The notes: generated by a model not told the origin, from the letters alone. Counted from the stretch's first letter, positions 52,438 through 61,388 are shown. The stretch: DNA of 64,000 nt from Neptunomonas marina (GCF_004005935.1 NZ_SACQ01000007.1:1-64000), one strand, 5' to 3'. Numbers and translations are program-made.

Positions 52438-53138
52438 TGGATAAGACCATGACAACCATGATTTCGGTGCAGAACGTTGCCAAAACGTTCACGTTGCACA
52501 ACCAAGGCGGCACCAGTTTTGCGGTGCTAGAGGGGATTTCACTGGCGGTTGCTGCCGGTGAGTGTGTGGTGCTGCACGGCCAATCAGGTGCCGGCAAGAG
52601 TACCTTTTTAAAGGCGCTATATGCCAACTACAGCGTCGATGCGGGCGCTATCGTGCTGCGCGATGGTGAACAGCAGGTGGATATTACCCAAGCTCCGCCG
52701 CGCCGTATTATCGCACTGCGCCAGCAAACGCTGGGGTATGTATCCCAGTTTTTGCGTGTCATTCCGCGGGTGCCCACGCTAGAGGTGGTGATGCAGCCGC
52801 TCTTGGATTTAGGGGTGGCACGGGAGGTATGCGAGGCCAAGGCACGGGAGCTACTAACCCGCTTGAATGTGCCGGAGCGGCTGTGGCAGTTAGCGCCGAG
52901 CACTTTTTCCGGCGGCGAGCAGCAACGGGTGAATATCGCCCGTGGCTTTATCGTCGACTATCCCATTCTACTGCTGGATGAGCCCACCGCGTCTCTGGAT
53001 GCGAAGAATCGCCAAGTGGTGGTGCAGCTCATCAACGAAGCCAAGCGCCGCGGCGCGGCCGTGGTAGGGATTTTTCATGATGAAGATGTACGCGAAGCCG
53101 TAGCAGATCGGCTGGTTGATATTCGCCTGAGTAAATAG
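52437..53138 (+). CDS. phnL: C-P lyase ABC-type protein PhnL
   Basis: A 233-residue ABC ATPase: Walker A GQSGAGKS, signature FSGGE, Walker B LLLDEP, H-loop HDEDV. It is the second non-transport ABC subunit of the C-P lyase, needed for the first step with PhnGHI. ATG 52437 is used; internal ATGs at 52449 and 52458 are possible. Confidence 0.92.
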   Translation: MDKTMTTMISVQNVAKTFTLHNQGGTSFAVLEGISLAVAAGECVVLHGQSGAGKSTFLKALYANYSVDAGAIVLRDGEQQVDITQAPPRRIIALRQQTLGYVSQFLRVIPRVPTLEVVMQPLLDLGVAREVCEAKARELLTRLNVPERLWQLAPSTFSGGEQQRVNIARGFIVDYPILLLDEPTASLDAKNRQVVVQLINEAKRRGAAVVGIFHDEDVREAVADRLVDIRLSK

Positions 53139-53148
53139 AGAGACCGTG

Positions 53149-54297
53149 ATGAAAGAGCAATTATTGACCAACGCGAAGTTGGTGCTGGCTGATGAAGTGA
53201 TCACTGGAACGCTGCTGATCCGTGAGGGTGAAATCGCCGATATTCATACCGGTGTTTCCAGCGTGCCGATGGCGGAAGACCTCGACGGGGAATATCTGCT
53301 GCCCGGCCTGATTGAGCTGCATACCGATAACCAAGAGAAGTACTTTACCCCACGGCCCAAGGTGGACTGGCCGGCTCACATGGCTATGGCGACCCATGAT
53401 GCGCAACTGGTGGCGGCGGGGATCACTACCTCGTTCGACTCAGTGGCGCTAGGTGATATCGTGGGCGACAGCACACGTGTCGAAAAGCTAGATGCGATGA
53501 TCAACGCGATTATCAGCTCGCAGGAGCAGGGCTTAAACCGTGCCGAGCACCTGCTGCACCTGCGCTGTGAGGTGAGCTTTCCGGGTTTGATGTCCCTGTT
53601 TGAGCGTTATGTTAATCAGCCGTTGGTGAAGCTGGTTTCGGTGATGGATCACGCTCCAGGACAGCGCCAGTTCCCACCGGAAGCGATTGGTAAATATCGC
53701 GATTACTATCAGATTAAGTATGGTTTGAGCGATACCGAGCTAGATCGATTCGTCGCCGAGCAGCAAGCTAATAGTGCTCAGTATGCTGATCCGTTCCGGC
53801 GCCAGATTTGCAGCATGTGCCACGCGCGTGACATCACGATCGCTAGTCATGATGATGCCACCTTGGCCCACGCACAGGAATCAGCTGAGCTTGGTATGCG
53901 AGTTGCCGAGTTCCCAACCACACTCGAAGCTGCACGCGCGTCCCACGAACTAGGCTTGAAGGTGCTCATGGGCGCACCGAATATCGTCCGTGGCGGCTCC
54001 CACTCTGGTAACATTGCCGCCAAAGATCTGGCGGCGGCTGGAGTGCTTGATATTTTAAGCTCCGATTACTATCCATCGGCGTTGATTCAAGAGGCTTTCC
54101 TAGTGGCAGGGCTTGAAAACGATTACGACTTGGCTGCCGCTGTTCGCTTAGTAACGGCAAACCCTGCACAAGCGGCGCGGTTAACAGACCGAGGTGAGCT
54201 TAAAGTGGGCTTGCGCGCTGATCTTGTACAGGTCAATAGCCACTCGGTTATGCCGTTGGTGGAGCGTGTTTGGAGCCGTGGCAAACGGGTTTTCTAA
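53149..54297 (+). CDS. phnM: PhnM, ribosyl-triphosphate phosphonate diphosphatase
   Basis: A 382-residue amidohydrolase-type enzyme releasing diphosphate from 5-triphosphoribosyl-1-phosphonate. Metal-site residues are seen in LPGLIELHTDNQEK (His-X-Asp, near 56) and in VMDHAPGQRQF, ASHDDATLAHAQES and SDYYPSALIQEAF. ATG 53149 is taken; GTG 53146 directly before it is also in frame. Confidence 0.94.
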   Translation: MKEQLLTNAKLVLADEVITGTLLIREGEIADIHTGVSSVPMAEDLDGEYLLPGLIELHTDNQEKYFTPRPKVDWPAHMAMATHDAQLVAAGITTSFDSVALGDIVGDSTRVEKLDAMINAIISSQEQGLNRAEHLLHLRCEVSFPGLMSLFERYVNQPLVKLVSVMDHAPGQRQFPPEAIGKYRDYYQIKYGLSDTELDRFVAEQQANSAQYADPFRRQICSMCHARDITIASHDDATLAHAQESAELGMRVAEFPTTLEAARASHELGLKVLMGAPNIVRGGSHSGNIAAKDLAAAGVLDILSSDYYPSALIQEAFLVAGLENDYDLAAAVRLVTANPAQAARLTDRGELKVGLRADLVQVNSHSVMPLVERVWSRGKRVF

Positions 54298-54312
54298 CAT
54301 CCTGAGGTTGAG

Positions 54313-54888
54313 ATGAGCGGAACACTTTTTTATTTAATCGGCGCCTCTGGAAGCGGTAAAGACAGCCTGTTGGAGGGCTGTCGCGCGCAGCTTAAGATGG
54401 ATGATCGTATCTGTGTTGCCCACCGCTATATTACTCGGGCGCCCGGTATCGGTGGTGAAAACCATGTTCATCTAAGCGAAGCGGAGTTTGCGCTGCGGAT
54501 TGAGTTGGGTATGTTCGCCATGCATTGGGACTCCCATGGTTATCGCTACGGCATTGGCGCTGAGGTTGATCAGTGGTTAGATGCCGGTGCGAATGTGGTG
54601 ATTAACGGCTCGCGCGAGTACCTGCCGGTGGCGCTTGGTCTTTATGATGAGCTGGTGCCTATTTTGGTGGATGTCCCAGCTGAGCGGTTGCGCGCGCGTC
54701 TTACTGCACGTGGGCGTGAAACCGCAGCCGAGATTGAGCGGCGTTTAGCTCGCCACGAAGCGATGGTGGCAGCACTGCCACCTGATGTGCTGAAAATCAG
54801 CAACGATGGCCCGCTCGAAGCGGGTGTTGCTGCGTTAGTGGCACTGCTGCGCCAACACAGCTGGCTACCCACTGGCCACTCAGGCTAG
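54313..54888 (+). CDS. phnN: PhnN, ribose 1,5-bisphosphate phosphokinase
   Basis: A 191-residue P-loop kinase. The P-loop is IGASGSGKDSLL at about 8-19, and the fold is guanylate kinase-like. It makes PRPP from ribose 1,5-bisphosphate in the last step of C-P lyase metabolism. It is the last phn gene here. No phnCDE transporter, phnF, phnO or phnP is in the window. Its end overlaps the convergent modC end by nine bases. Confidence 0.92.
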   Translation: MSGTLFYLIGASGSGKDSLLEGCRAQLKMDDRICVAHRYITRAPGIGGENHVHLSEAEFALRIELGMFAMHWDSHGYRYGIGAEVDQWLDAGANVVINGSREYLPVALGLYDELVPILVDVPAERLRARLTARGRETAAEIERRLARHEAMVAALPPDVLKISNDGPLEAGVAALVALLRQHSWLPTGHSG

Positions 54889-55977
54889 TGGGAGCGGCTG
54901 GGCCCGCCAGTCCTCCTGAGTGACGCTCACGCTTTTTAGTTGCGCATAGAGCGTCATACCAACTTCAAGGGCAAGCTCATCCGCTGCCCAAGGTGTGATG
55001 TGTGCCCAGAGTTGGCAGCGGCCAAGCCCTAGCAAAACCTCAACTTGGGTGGCTGTGCGTGCGATGCGAACCACCTGAACCGGCAGAATATTGCGGATTG
55101 AACTCTTCACAGGGCGCTCTTGTGCGAGTGATATGTCACTGGCAAAAATACGGATGCGTATGCTTTGTTGGGGAGTAGCCGCTACTTGGCTGACCCATAA
55201 AAACTGATCTGCGCATACCTGTAGTTTGGAGAGCGGGTAGTCGGGGTGGTGCGCAACAAATTGCGCATCGAGCAGGGTGCTGTGTGCTTGCTCTCCCAGC
55301 CAGGGCCGCATGGCATCGCTATTCCACACCTCTGCTGTGGGGCCGTTCGCGATCACATCGCCGGCCTCTAACAGCACGATTCGATCAGCCAGATGCAGTA
55401 CTTCATCTAGGCTATGCGTGACATAGACGATGGGAATGTCGGTCTCTTTCGCTAGGCGCTCAAGATAGGGGAGCAGCTCCTGCTTACGTGGTAGATCTAA
55501 AGAGGCCAGCGGTTCATCCATCAACAGAAGCTGCGGAGCGCTGAGGAGCGCGCGGCCAATGGCAACACGCTGCTTTTCCCCTCCTGATAGATCCTTTGGG
55601 TAGCGGTCCAATAGGTGGCCGATGTCGAGTAGCTCAACGATATGGGTAAATGTGGCCTCGGTGACTGTGGCGGGGCGGCCATAGTTTAGGTTGCCTGCAA
55701 CGCGATAGTGCGGAAAGAGGCGGGCATCCTGAAAAACGTACCCAATTCGGCGCGCCTCTGGAGGTAGACAAAGGGCCCGCGTTGTACAAAAGAGGGTTCG
55801 ATCAGCAAGGGTGATGTGCCCTTGATCCGGTCGGCTGAGCCCACTAATCGCGTTGATGAGTGATGTTTTACCAGCACCTGAGCGACCAAATAAAACCGTA
55901 ATCTGGCCGGCGGGTGCCGCAAAGCAAGTATTGAGCGTGAAAGTTCCCAGTTGTTGGCGAATATCCAGTGTTAACAT
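54880..55977 (-). CDS. modC: Molybdate ABC transporter ATP-binding protein ModC
   Basis: A 365-residue ATPase: Walker A GRSGAGKT at about 33-40, signature LSGGE, Walker B LLMDEPL, H-loop VTHSLDEVLHLADRI. A C-terminal TOBE/mop-like domain (about 290-355) is the ModC mark. ATG 55977 (MLTLDIRQQLG) overlaps the modB end by seven bases. The frame upstream to 56070 lies inside modB and is rejected. Confidence 0.93.
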   Translation of the reverse strand: MLTLDIRQQLGTFTLNTCFAAPAGQITVLFGRSGAGKTSLINAISGLSRPDQGHITLADRTLFCTTRALCLPPEARRIGYVFQDARLFPHYRVAGNLNYGRPATVTEATFTHIVELLDIGHLLDRYPKDLSGGEKQRVAIGRALLSAPQLLLMDEPLASLDLPRKQELLPYLERLAKETDIPIVYVTHSLDEVLHLADRIVLLEAGDVIANGPTAEVWNSDAMRPWLGEQAHSTLLDAQFVAHHPDYPLSKLQVCADQFLWVSQVAATPQQSIRIRIFASDISLAQERPVKSSIRNILPVQVVRIARTATQVEVLLGLGRCQLWAHITPWAADELALEVGMTLYAQLKSVSVTQEDWRAQPLPLA

Positions 55978-56672
55978 TGGCCCCCCAGGCGCGCGCGGGT
56001 GTAACGTGTTAACCACTCTGACGCCAGTAGAGATGCCAATGCGATAACGATGGCAATGGCGCATAGCCAAGCGGCTTGCGCTTCAGCGCCGGGTGTTTCG
56101 ATAAAGCTATACATCGCCAGCGGTAGTGTGCGAGTTTCGCCGGGGATATTCGAAACAAAGGTGATGGTGGCGCCAAACTCGCCTAAGCTGCGTGCAAACG
56201 CCAAGACGGCACCGGTGAGAATACCCGGTAGCGTTAATGGCAGTGTGATGGTGGCAAAGACGCGCCAGCGGTTTGCGCCTAAAGTGCGTGCCGCCGCTTC
56301 TAGCTTGGGATCGACGCTTTCAAAAGCCAGACGAATAGCACGCACCATTAAAGGGAAGCCAACCACCGCAGCCGCGAGGCTGGCACCTTGCCAATTAAAA
56401 CTGAAACTAAGACCTAGCTGTTCATCGAGCCACCGCCCAAGCCAGCCCTGCTGCCCCATCACCACAAGCAACAAATAGCCGATCACCACCGGCGGCAGCA
56501 CCAGTGGGAGATGGATAACGCTATCGAGCAGCGCTTTACCAACAAAACGGTGCCGGGCAAGCAGCCAAGCCACGGCAATACCCACAGGTAAGCTGGCCAG
56601 CACTGCAACGCTTGCTACTTTTAGGCTTAACCAGATCGCCTCAGTGGCGTAACTACCCAGCCACTCAGTCAT
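55971..56672 (-). CDS. modB: Molybdate ABC transporter permease ModB
   Basis: A 233-residue permease with about five to six membrane helices. The EAA-type loop EAAARTLGANRWRVFATITLPL (about 132-153) contacts ModC. It follows modA with an eight-base overlap and precedes modC, the usual modABC order. Confidence 0.94.
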   Translation of the reverse strand: MTEWLGSYATEAIWLSLKVASVAVLASLPVGIAVAWLLARHRFVGKALLDSVIHLPLVLPPVVIGYLLLVVMGQQGWLGRWLDEQLGLSFSFNWQGASLAAAVVGFPLMVRAIRLAFESVDPKLEAAARTLGANRWRVFATITLPLTLPGILTGAVLAFARSLGEFGATITFVSNIPGETRTLPLAMYSFIETPGAEAQAAWLCAIAIVIALASLLASEWLTRYTRARLGGQC

Positions 56673-57426
56673 GGTTGGCCTGCGTAAAGCCGAATGTGGC
56701 TAACTGCTGCCGAGCCGCAGGGCTGGTTAAAAAGCTGAGGAGCTGCTGAGCATCCGCTTGGGCGTGCTGCGTGAGTGCAATCGGGTAGGTGATGGTGGGA
56801 TGCGCGTCGCTAGGAAAGGTGGCCAACGGCTTTACCTGCTGCGAGGCTTTGGCATCGCTTAGATAAACAATGCCCAGCGGCACTTCGCCACGCTCCACAA
56901 GCGCGAGCGCTGCCCGGACATTACGGCTGCGGGTAGTGCGAGGCTCCACATCAGACCACTGAGAGAGCTGTTGCAGGGCGGCTTTTGCGTAACTCCCCGC
57001 TGGCACATGATCGGGATCTGCCATGGCGAGGCGCTGGCGGCCAAGCAGGCCTGATAGTTGAGTCTTTTCAAGATCAATCTGGGTGAGGTGGCTCTGTATC
57101 GGTGCCACTAACACCAATTGGTTGTGCGCCAGTGTTTGGATGCTATCGCTGACCACTGCTTTTTGCTCGCGGGCGTAGTCCATCCACTTCTGGTTAGCAC
57201 TTAGGTAGATATCTGCGGGTGCGCCACGTGTGATCTGGCGCGCCAGTGCTGATGATGCTGCAAATACAGTACGAACCGGTTGGCCTGTTTGGTCGGTATA
57301 GCGCTGGGTGAGATGCTGCATCGCCTCTGTCATTGAGGCAGCAGCAAAAAGAGTCAATGGCCGCTCTGCGCTACTATGCATCGCGATAAACAGTAAGCAC
57401 AGGCCCAGCACACGACTGATCGCCAT
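56665..57426 (-). CDS. modA: Molybdate-binding periplasmic protein ModA
   Basis: A 253-residue exported binding protein. The signal peptide covers about 1-20 (MHSSA), and LTLFAAASMTEAMQHL follows, the ModA opening with the Ser residues that bind the oxyanion. Other family parts are ASSALARQITRGAPADIYLSA and DPDHVPAGSYAKAAL. It binds molybdate or tungstate. First gene of modABC. Confidence 0.94.
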   Translation of the reverse strand: MAISRVLGLCLLFIAMHSSAERPLTLFAAASMTEAMQHLTQRYTDQTGQPVRTVFAASSALARQITRGAPADIYLSANQKWMDYAREQKAVVSDSIQTLAHNQLVLVAPIQSHLTQIDLEKTQLSGLLGRQRLAMADPDHVPAGSYAKAALQQLSQWSDVEPRTTRSRNVRAALALVERGEVPLGIVYLSDAKASQQVKPLATFPSDAHPTITYPIALTQHAQADAQQLLSFLTSPAARQQLATFGFTQANHD

Positions 57427-57449
57427 CGATATATCCCTCCTGGAACAGG

Positions 57450-57472
57450 TATAAAGCTCCAGAGTATATAGC
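57450..57472 (-). promoter_or_regulatory. Weak ModE-box-like element and promoter of modABC
   Basis: TATA-rich arms (TATAAA at 57450-57455; GTATATAGC at 57464-57472) flank a central AGCTCCAGA, recalling the CGNTATATA-spacer-TATATA form of ModE boxes. The match is partial, and no modE gene is in the window. Confidence 0.3.
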
Positions 57473-57525
57473 AGGTTAGCGGTGAGAGCCGCAACGCCAG
57501 ATTGGTCGAAGCGGCTGGTTAGAGG

Positions 57526-58482
57526 TTACAGTGGTGAGGTGGTCACTGACCTATAGCCGCCTGCACAGCCTTTGGTGGCGATTGCTACGGCATTGTGCGC
57601 GTGTAAGCTCTCTTGGTGTTCGACCTTGACCCAGAAGTCGCTGATAGCGCTGTGCTGCTCTAGCGCTCTCTTGATGCGCCGTGCAGCATCTTCGCAGAAC
57701 ATAAGGTTAGCGCCGTTCAAGCGTGCAAAGGCCTGCTCATCTTCACGCTTAACCGCTGTTTGTACCGGTGTGCCCAAGCTCTGCTCGACGAGATCGATTA
57801 GCTCCAGCAGTGGGTAGTGGCTGCTGACGTTAGGTGCGAGCTTAAGTACCAAGTAAGCATAGGAGCGTTGGCTATGGGGCGTTGCCACAGAGCCGCGCTC
57901 ACTGCGCAGCCATTGGGCGATCTGATCAGCACTGATCTGTGTTTGATCGGCAAAATCGTGACGGAATGCCTCTTCAAGCAGTTGGCGAGAGAGCGATGCC
58001 GAACACGGGCAGGTGCTGGAGTAGGGGATGGTTAGCTGGACTTCGTGACAAGCGGTTTCCTGTTCTAGGGTACCTTTGATCACCGCAGGGTAAGCTTTCC
58101 AGCCTTGGTATTGGCTCAGTAGTGCAGGGCGCTTGTGCAAGTAATCAAAGGCCAGCGTTAAAGAGGATTGATCACTGATCTCTTTGTGAGTGGCCAGTTT
58201 ATCGTGTAAAAACTGCTGCATCGCTTGGGGCGAAAAGGCGTTTTGCTCGGCAAATTCCGCCAGTAACAGATAGAGGCGTGACATATGTATGCCTTTGATA
58301 TCTGAGCGGCAGATATTAACGAACAACGAAGCCAAAGCCTCGCATTCGGTGGTGCTGTGGGCTTCATCCTGAAGCGAGAAGGGGACGGCAACCTCAGTCA
58401 TCCCGACCCAGTCTAAAGGACTGTGATCCGGTGCCGGTGTATTAGTGATATCGGGCAGCGCGTTTGAGCGTTTTACTGTCAT
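57526..58482 (-). CDS. folE2: GTP cyclohydrolase FolE2 (type IB, zinc-independent)
   Basis: A 318-residue FolE2, which makes 7,8-dihydroneopterin triphosphate from GTP for folate and queuosine synthesis and can use metals other than zinc. Family motifs are KGIHMSRLY (His66), SSTCPCSASLSRQLLEEAF (Cys158, Cys160), SHYPLLELIDLVEQ and FCEDAARRIKRAL. A Zur-type palindrome covers its promoter, fitting its known role as a backup for zinc-dependent FolE under zinc shortage. It stands alone between modA and phaB. Confidence 0.95.
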   Translation of the reverse strand: MTVKRSNALPDITNTPAPDHSPLDWVGMTEVAVPFSLQDEAHSTTECEALASLFVNICRSDIKGIHMSRLYLLLAEFAEQNAFSPQAMQQFLHDKLATHKEISDQSSLTLAFDYLHKRPALLSQYQGWKAYPAVIKGTLEQETACHEVQLTIPYSSTCPCSASLSRQLLEEAFRHDFADQTQISADQIAQWLRSERGSVATPHSQRSYAYLVLKLAPNVSSHYPLLELIDLVEQSLGTPVQTAVKREDEQAFARLNGANLMFCEDAARRIKRALEQHSAISDFWVKVEHQESLHAHNAVAIATKGCAGGYRSVTTSPL

Positions 58483-58519
58483 GATGAAACTCTAGGTTGA
58501 GAGTAAAGGGCTCAATAGT

Positions 58520-58538
58520 AATGTTATATTATAACTTT
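58520..58538 (-). promoter_or_regulatory. Zur operator candidate overlapping the folE2 -10 box
   Basis: GTTATA-T-TATAAC (58523-58535) is a perfect dyad, flanked by A on the left and T on the right, and agrees with the gammaproteobacterial Zur consensus. On the minus strand it contains TATAAT (58528-58533) as the -10 box, with TTGCAT about 19 bases upstream as -35. It lies 41 bases before the folE2 ATG. Zur bound with zinc would block this promoter. Confidence 0.82.
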
Positions 58539-58614
58539 TTGTAGTGCGTTTTATGCAACAAGGCGTTGTGGGTTGTGTTGTCAGGCCCAGCGTGTCGCTG
58601 AGCCTGTTCAGCCG

Positions 58615-59358
58615 TTAGGCCATGTACTGACCGCCATTGACTGACATGTTAGTACCGGTGATAAAGCCTGCATCATCTGCGGTTAGAAATGCCACCGCCC
58701 GTGCAATCTCTTCTGGCTGTCCTAAACGCCCAACGGGAATCCCTTGCACAATGCTATCAAGCACCTTTTCAGGCACTTGGCGCACCATAGGCGTATCGAT
58801 GTAGCCTGGTGATACTGCGTTAACCGTCACTCCTTTGCGCGCGCCCTCTTGAGCGATCGCCTTAGTGAAGCCATAAATGCCAGCTTTTGCAGCTGAGTAG
58901 TTTGCTTGGCCAAATTGGCCCTTCTCGCCATTCAGTGAGGAGATGTTCACGATGCGGCCAAAACCGCGTTCACACATGGCCGCGAAGATAGGCTGGGTCA
59001 TGTTGAACATAGAGTTTAGATTGGTCTGAATCACCGCTTGCCACTGCTCTGCTGCCATCTTTTTCAGCGGCGCATCGCGTGTAATACCTGCGTTGTTCAC
59101 GAGTACATCGATCGGGCCGACCTCGCTCTCGATCTCGGTCAGTAGGCGCTGGCAGTCGTTAAAATCCGCGACATCAACAGCGCGCATCTCGATTGTGTAG
59201 CCTGCCTCTTGCATCGCTTGCTGCCATGCTGTTGCTGCTTCCTCTTGACCGGGTAGGTAGGTACCGATCACTTGGCGGCCTTGATCATGAAGTGCTTTGC
59301 ACATTGATTCGCCGAGGCCGCCATTGGCACCTGTTACCAACGCAATTCGTTTTGACAT
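58615..59358 (-). CDS. phaB: Acetoacetyl-CoA reductase PhaB (SDR family)
   Basis: A 247-residue SDR. It has TGANGGLGESM at about 9-19, NNAG, SSLNG (catalytic Ser at about 141), YSAAK (Tyr154, Lys158) and a GGQYMA end typical of PhaB. It makes (R)-3-hydroxybutyryl-CoA for polyhydroxyalkanoate synthesis. FabG is closely related, but the QVIGTYLPG region and GQFGQANYSAAKAG favour PhaB. It lies 28 bases behind the malonyl-CoA decarboxylase gene. No phaA or phaC is in the window. Confidence 0.87.
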   Translation of the reverse strand: MSKRIALVTGANGGLGESMCKALHDQGRQVIGTYLPGQEEAATAWQQAMQEAGYTIEMRAVDVADFNDCQRLLTEIESEVGPIDVLVNNAGITRDAPLKKMAAEQWQAVIQTNLNSMFNMTQPIFAAMCERGFGRIVNISSLNGEKGQFGQANYSAAKAGIYGFTKAIAQEGARKGVTVNAVSPGYIDTPMVRQVPEKVLDSIVQGIPVGRLGQPEEIARAVAFLTADDAGFITGTNMSVNGGQYMA

Positions 59359-59386
59359 GGTGATTCCTTCTCTTATTTTTCGTGGG

Positions 59387-60751
59387 TTATTTGCTCAGCA
59401 GGCTCTTAAAGCCTGATGAAAGCGTTCGCGTACCGTCGCGGCTATAGGCTTCGCTGCGCTCTTCGATCTTGGGTAGATCGTAGAGGTAGTTCACCATCAT
59501 GCCGGCCGACTGTTTAAGACCGTTGGCCGAGCCATCGGCCATCCAGTTAAGTTGAGCGATCTCAGCACCATTACTTAAGTGGAAGTGAGTGACGGGGTCT
59601 GCCGCTGTGCCGCCTTTGCGCTCGGCAACGGCGAGATAGTGCGCAGTCAGTTGCAGCAGGGCTGCTTGGAGTTCGTCGTTTTCGAGTGACTCGGGTAGCT
59701 GACCGTCTGTTAGCTGTGCAGCGACGATACTGCCACCTGGAAGCGCGGCAAGCTCCTCTGGTGCGGTGCGCTTCAACCAGCGTGTTAGGCCTGGGATCGG
59801 TGATAGCGTTGCGAATTGGCGCAGTTGCGGGAAGTCATGTTGCAACTCTTTCACTACGCGCTTAATCAGAAAGTTACCGAAGCTGATGCCCGCTAAGCCG
59901 CGTTGTGCGTTGGAGATGGAGTAAAAAATAGCGGTGTCGGCCTGCTCGATATTGCCAACGGGGGCGCTCTCATCGAGCAGCGCCTGCACGTTGTCGGCTA
60001 AGCCGTTTACGAGTGCAACCTCAACAAAGATCAGCGGCTCACTTGGCATGTTTGGGTGGAAAAAGGCGAAGCAGCGGCGGTCAGAATCAAGCCGGTTTTT
60101 GAGGTCGTCCCAGCTCTGGATCGCATGGACCGCTTCATACTCGATCAGCTTTTCGAGCACTTCTGCACTGGACTGCCAGCGAATCTGCTCTAGTTGCAGC
60201 AAACCAACGTCAAACCAGCTGCGCAGCAGGTTTTTTAGATCGCCCTCAAGCGGGCGTAGCTCTGGGTGCTGGTTGCGCAGCGCCAAGATCTGGGCGCGCA
60301 TATCCACCAAAAACTTGATCCCTTGGGGGAGTTCGTTAAACAAACGCAACAGGCGCATGCGTGGCGGCTCGAGTAGCTCGCGAAGCTGTTGCGCAGCCTG
60401 TGGACGGTGCGCAGGGGAGGCTTGCTGCCAAGTAGCGATACCGGCTTCTACAGCAGCGTTATCGGTATCGTAGTGGGCGGCCAGTATCTTTAGGAAGCGC
60501 AGTTGGCCCTCATCACTTAAATCCAGATAACTACGGCCCAATGTTGCGGCGCGTACGCGGGCTGCAACTTCGCCGCCGCGCTCCTCAAGGCAGTGGTCGA
60601 TCCACTCACGCAGTGTGGCTTCATCCTTCTCGCTCAGCTCGGCAGATAGCTCAAGCTGTTCACGACGGGCGCGGAAATCAGTTGCATCGCGCCAGATATC
60701 GCGTAGGTGAGTAATTGTCTTTCCTAAAAAGTTATTGCTAGGACTGGGCAT
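59387..60751 (-). CDS. Malonyl-CoA decarboxylase (MCD family)
   Basis: A 454-residue MCD protein: a helical N-terminal domain (about 1-150, including RMRLLRLFNELPQGIKFLV) and a GNAT-like catalytic domain. TLSPIPGLTRWLKR holds the conserved Ser, and VTHFHLSNGAEIAQLNWMAD holds the conserved His. It converts malonyl-CoA to acetyl-CoA. Single-chain MCD is known from rhizobia, some gammaproteobacteria and animals. No malonate transporter or malonyl-CoA synthetase is beside it, so the malonyl-CoA source is unclear. Being upstream of phaB suggests that acetyl-CoA formed may feed storage polymer. Confidence 0.92.
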   Translation of the reverse strand: MPSPSNNFLGKTITHLRDIWRDATDFRARREQLELSAELSEKDEATLREWIDHCLEERGGEVAARVRAATLGRSYLDLSDEGQLRFLKILAAHYDTDNAAVEAGIATWQQASPAHRPQAAQQLRELLEPPRMRLLRLFNELPQGIKFLVDMRAQILALRNQHPELRPLEGDLKNLLRSWFDVGLLQLEQIRWQSSAEVLEKLIEYEAVHAIQSWDDLKNRLDSDRRCFAFFHPNMPSEPLIFVEVALVNGLADNVQALLDESAPVGNIEQADTAIFYSISNAQRGLAGISFGNFLIKRVVKELQHDFPQLRQFATLSPIPGLTRWLKRTAPEELAALPGGSIVAAQLTDGQLPESLENDELQAALLQLTAHYLAVAERKGGTAADPVTHFHLSNGAEIAQLNWMADGSANGLKQSAGMMVNYLYDLPKIEERSEAYSRDGTRTLSSGFKSLLSK

Positions 60752-60838
60752 CTTTACGACCTCGTTAAACGGTAACGTCTCAAGCTTAACCTAAGCTCGC
60801 CAGAGCGTAATGCAGGCAACGCTATCAAAAGGCTTATT

Positions 60839-60866
60839 AAAAACCAAGTAAAAACCCTTGGTTTTT
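60839..60866. promoter_or_regulatory. 10-bp perfect inverted repeat between malonyl-CoA decarboxylase and phaJ-like genes
   Basis: AAAAACCAAG (60839-60848) and CTTGGTTTTT (60857-60866) are exact reverse complements around eight bases. AAAAACC also occurs within the spacer (60850-60856) and again at 60872-60878. It lies in the divergent promoter region of the two genes, so it could be an operator for a shared regulator. A terminator role is less likely here. Confidence 0.45.
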
Positions 60867-60941
60867 AGGTAAAAAACCATTAGCTTTACCGAATCATTAT
60901 TCGTGAGCGTCCGTTGTCGGACAGGAAAAGAGGGATTCAAG

Positions 60942-61379
60942 ATGCAGGAACTACATGGCTACTACTTGGAAGATCTATCGGTAGGAATGTCTGCCAGCTA
61001 CGCTAAAACAATCACGGAAGCGGACGTAGTGCTGTTTGCCGGTATTACTGGGGACGATAACCCTGTGCATATCAATGCCGAGTACGCGGCGCAAACAATG
61101 TTCAAAGAACGTATTGTGCACGGCATGTTTAGCGCCGGTCTGATCTCCGCTGTGCTGGGTACTCGCTTACCAGGCCCGGGTGCGATCTATGTTGACCAGC
61201 AACTGAAGTTCAAAGCGCCTGTACACATTGGGGATACAGTAAAAGCGACTGCAACGGTGAAAGAGATCAACGTCGAGCGCCGCCGCGTGGTGTTGGATAC
61301 CGTGGTTACAGTGGGCGATAAAGTGGTTGCCGAAGGTGTGGCGACCAACATGGTTGATCGTCGTCCAACGGAAGGGTAG
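60942..61379 (+). CDS. phaJ: MaoC-family (R)-specific enoyl-CoA hydratase, PhaJ-like
   Basis: A 145-residue hot-dog fold hydratase. The catalytic Asp and His are in ITGDDNPVHINAEYA (about 43-57), then IVHGMFSAGLISAVLGT and GPGAIYVDQQLKFKAPVHIGD, as in PhaJ. It makes (R)-3-hydroxyacyl-CoA from enoyl-CoA, linking beta-oxidation and polyester synthesis. ATG 60942 is chosen with AAAAGAGGG upstream. The frame from 60903 adds 13 residues without family match. The isochorismatase-family gene follows after nine bases. Confidence 0.87.
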   Translation: MQELHGYYLEDLSVGMSASYAKTITEADVVLFAGITGDDNPVHINAEYAAQTMFKERIVHGMFSAGLISAVLGTRLPGPGAIYVDQQLKFKAPVHIGDTVKATATVKEINVERRRVVLDTVVTVGDKVVAEGVATNMVDRRPTEG

Positions 61380-61388
61380 GGCTACGTC

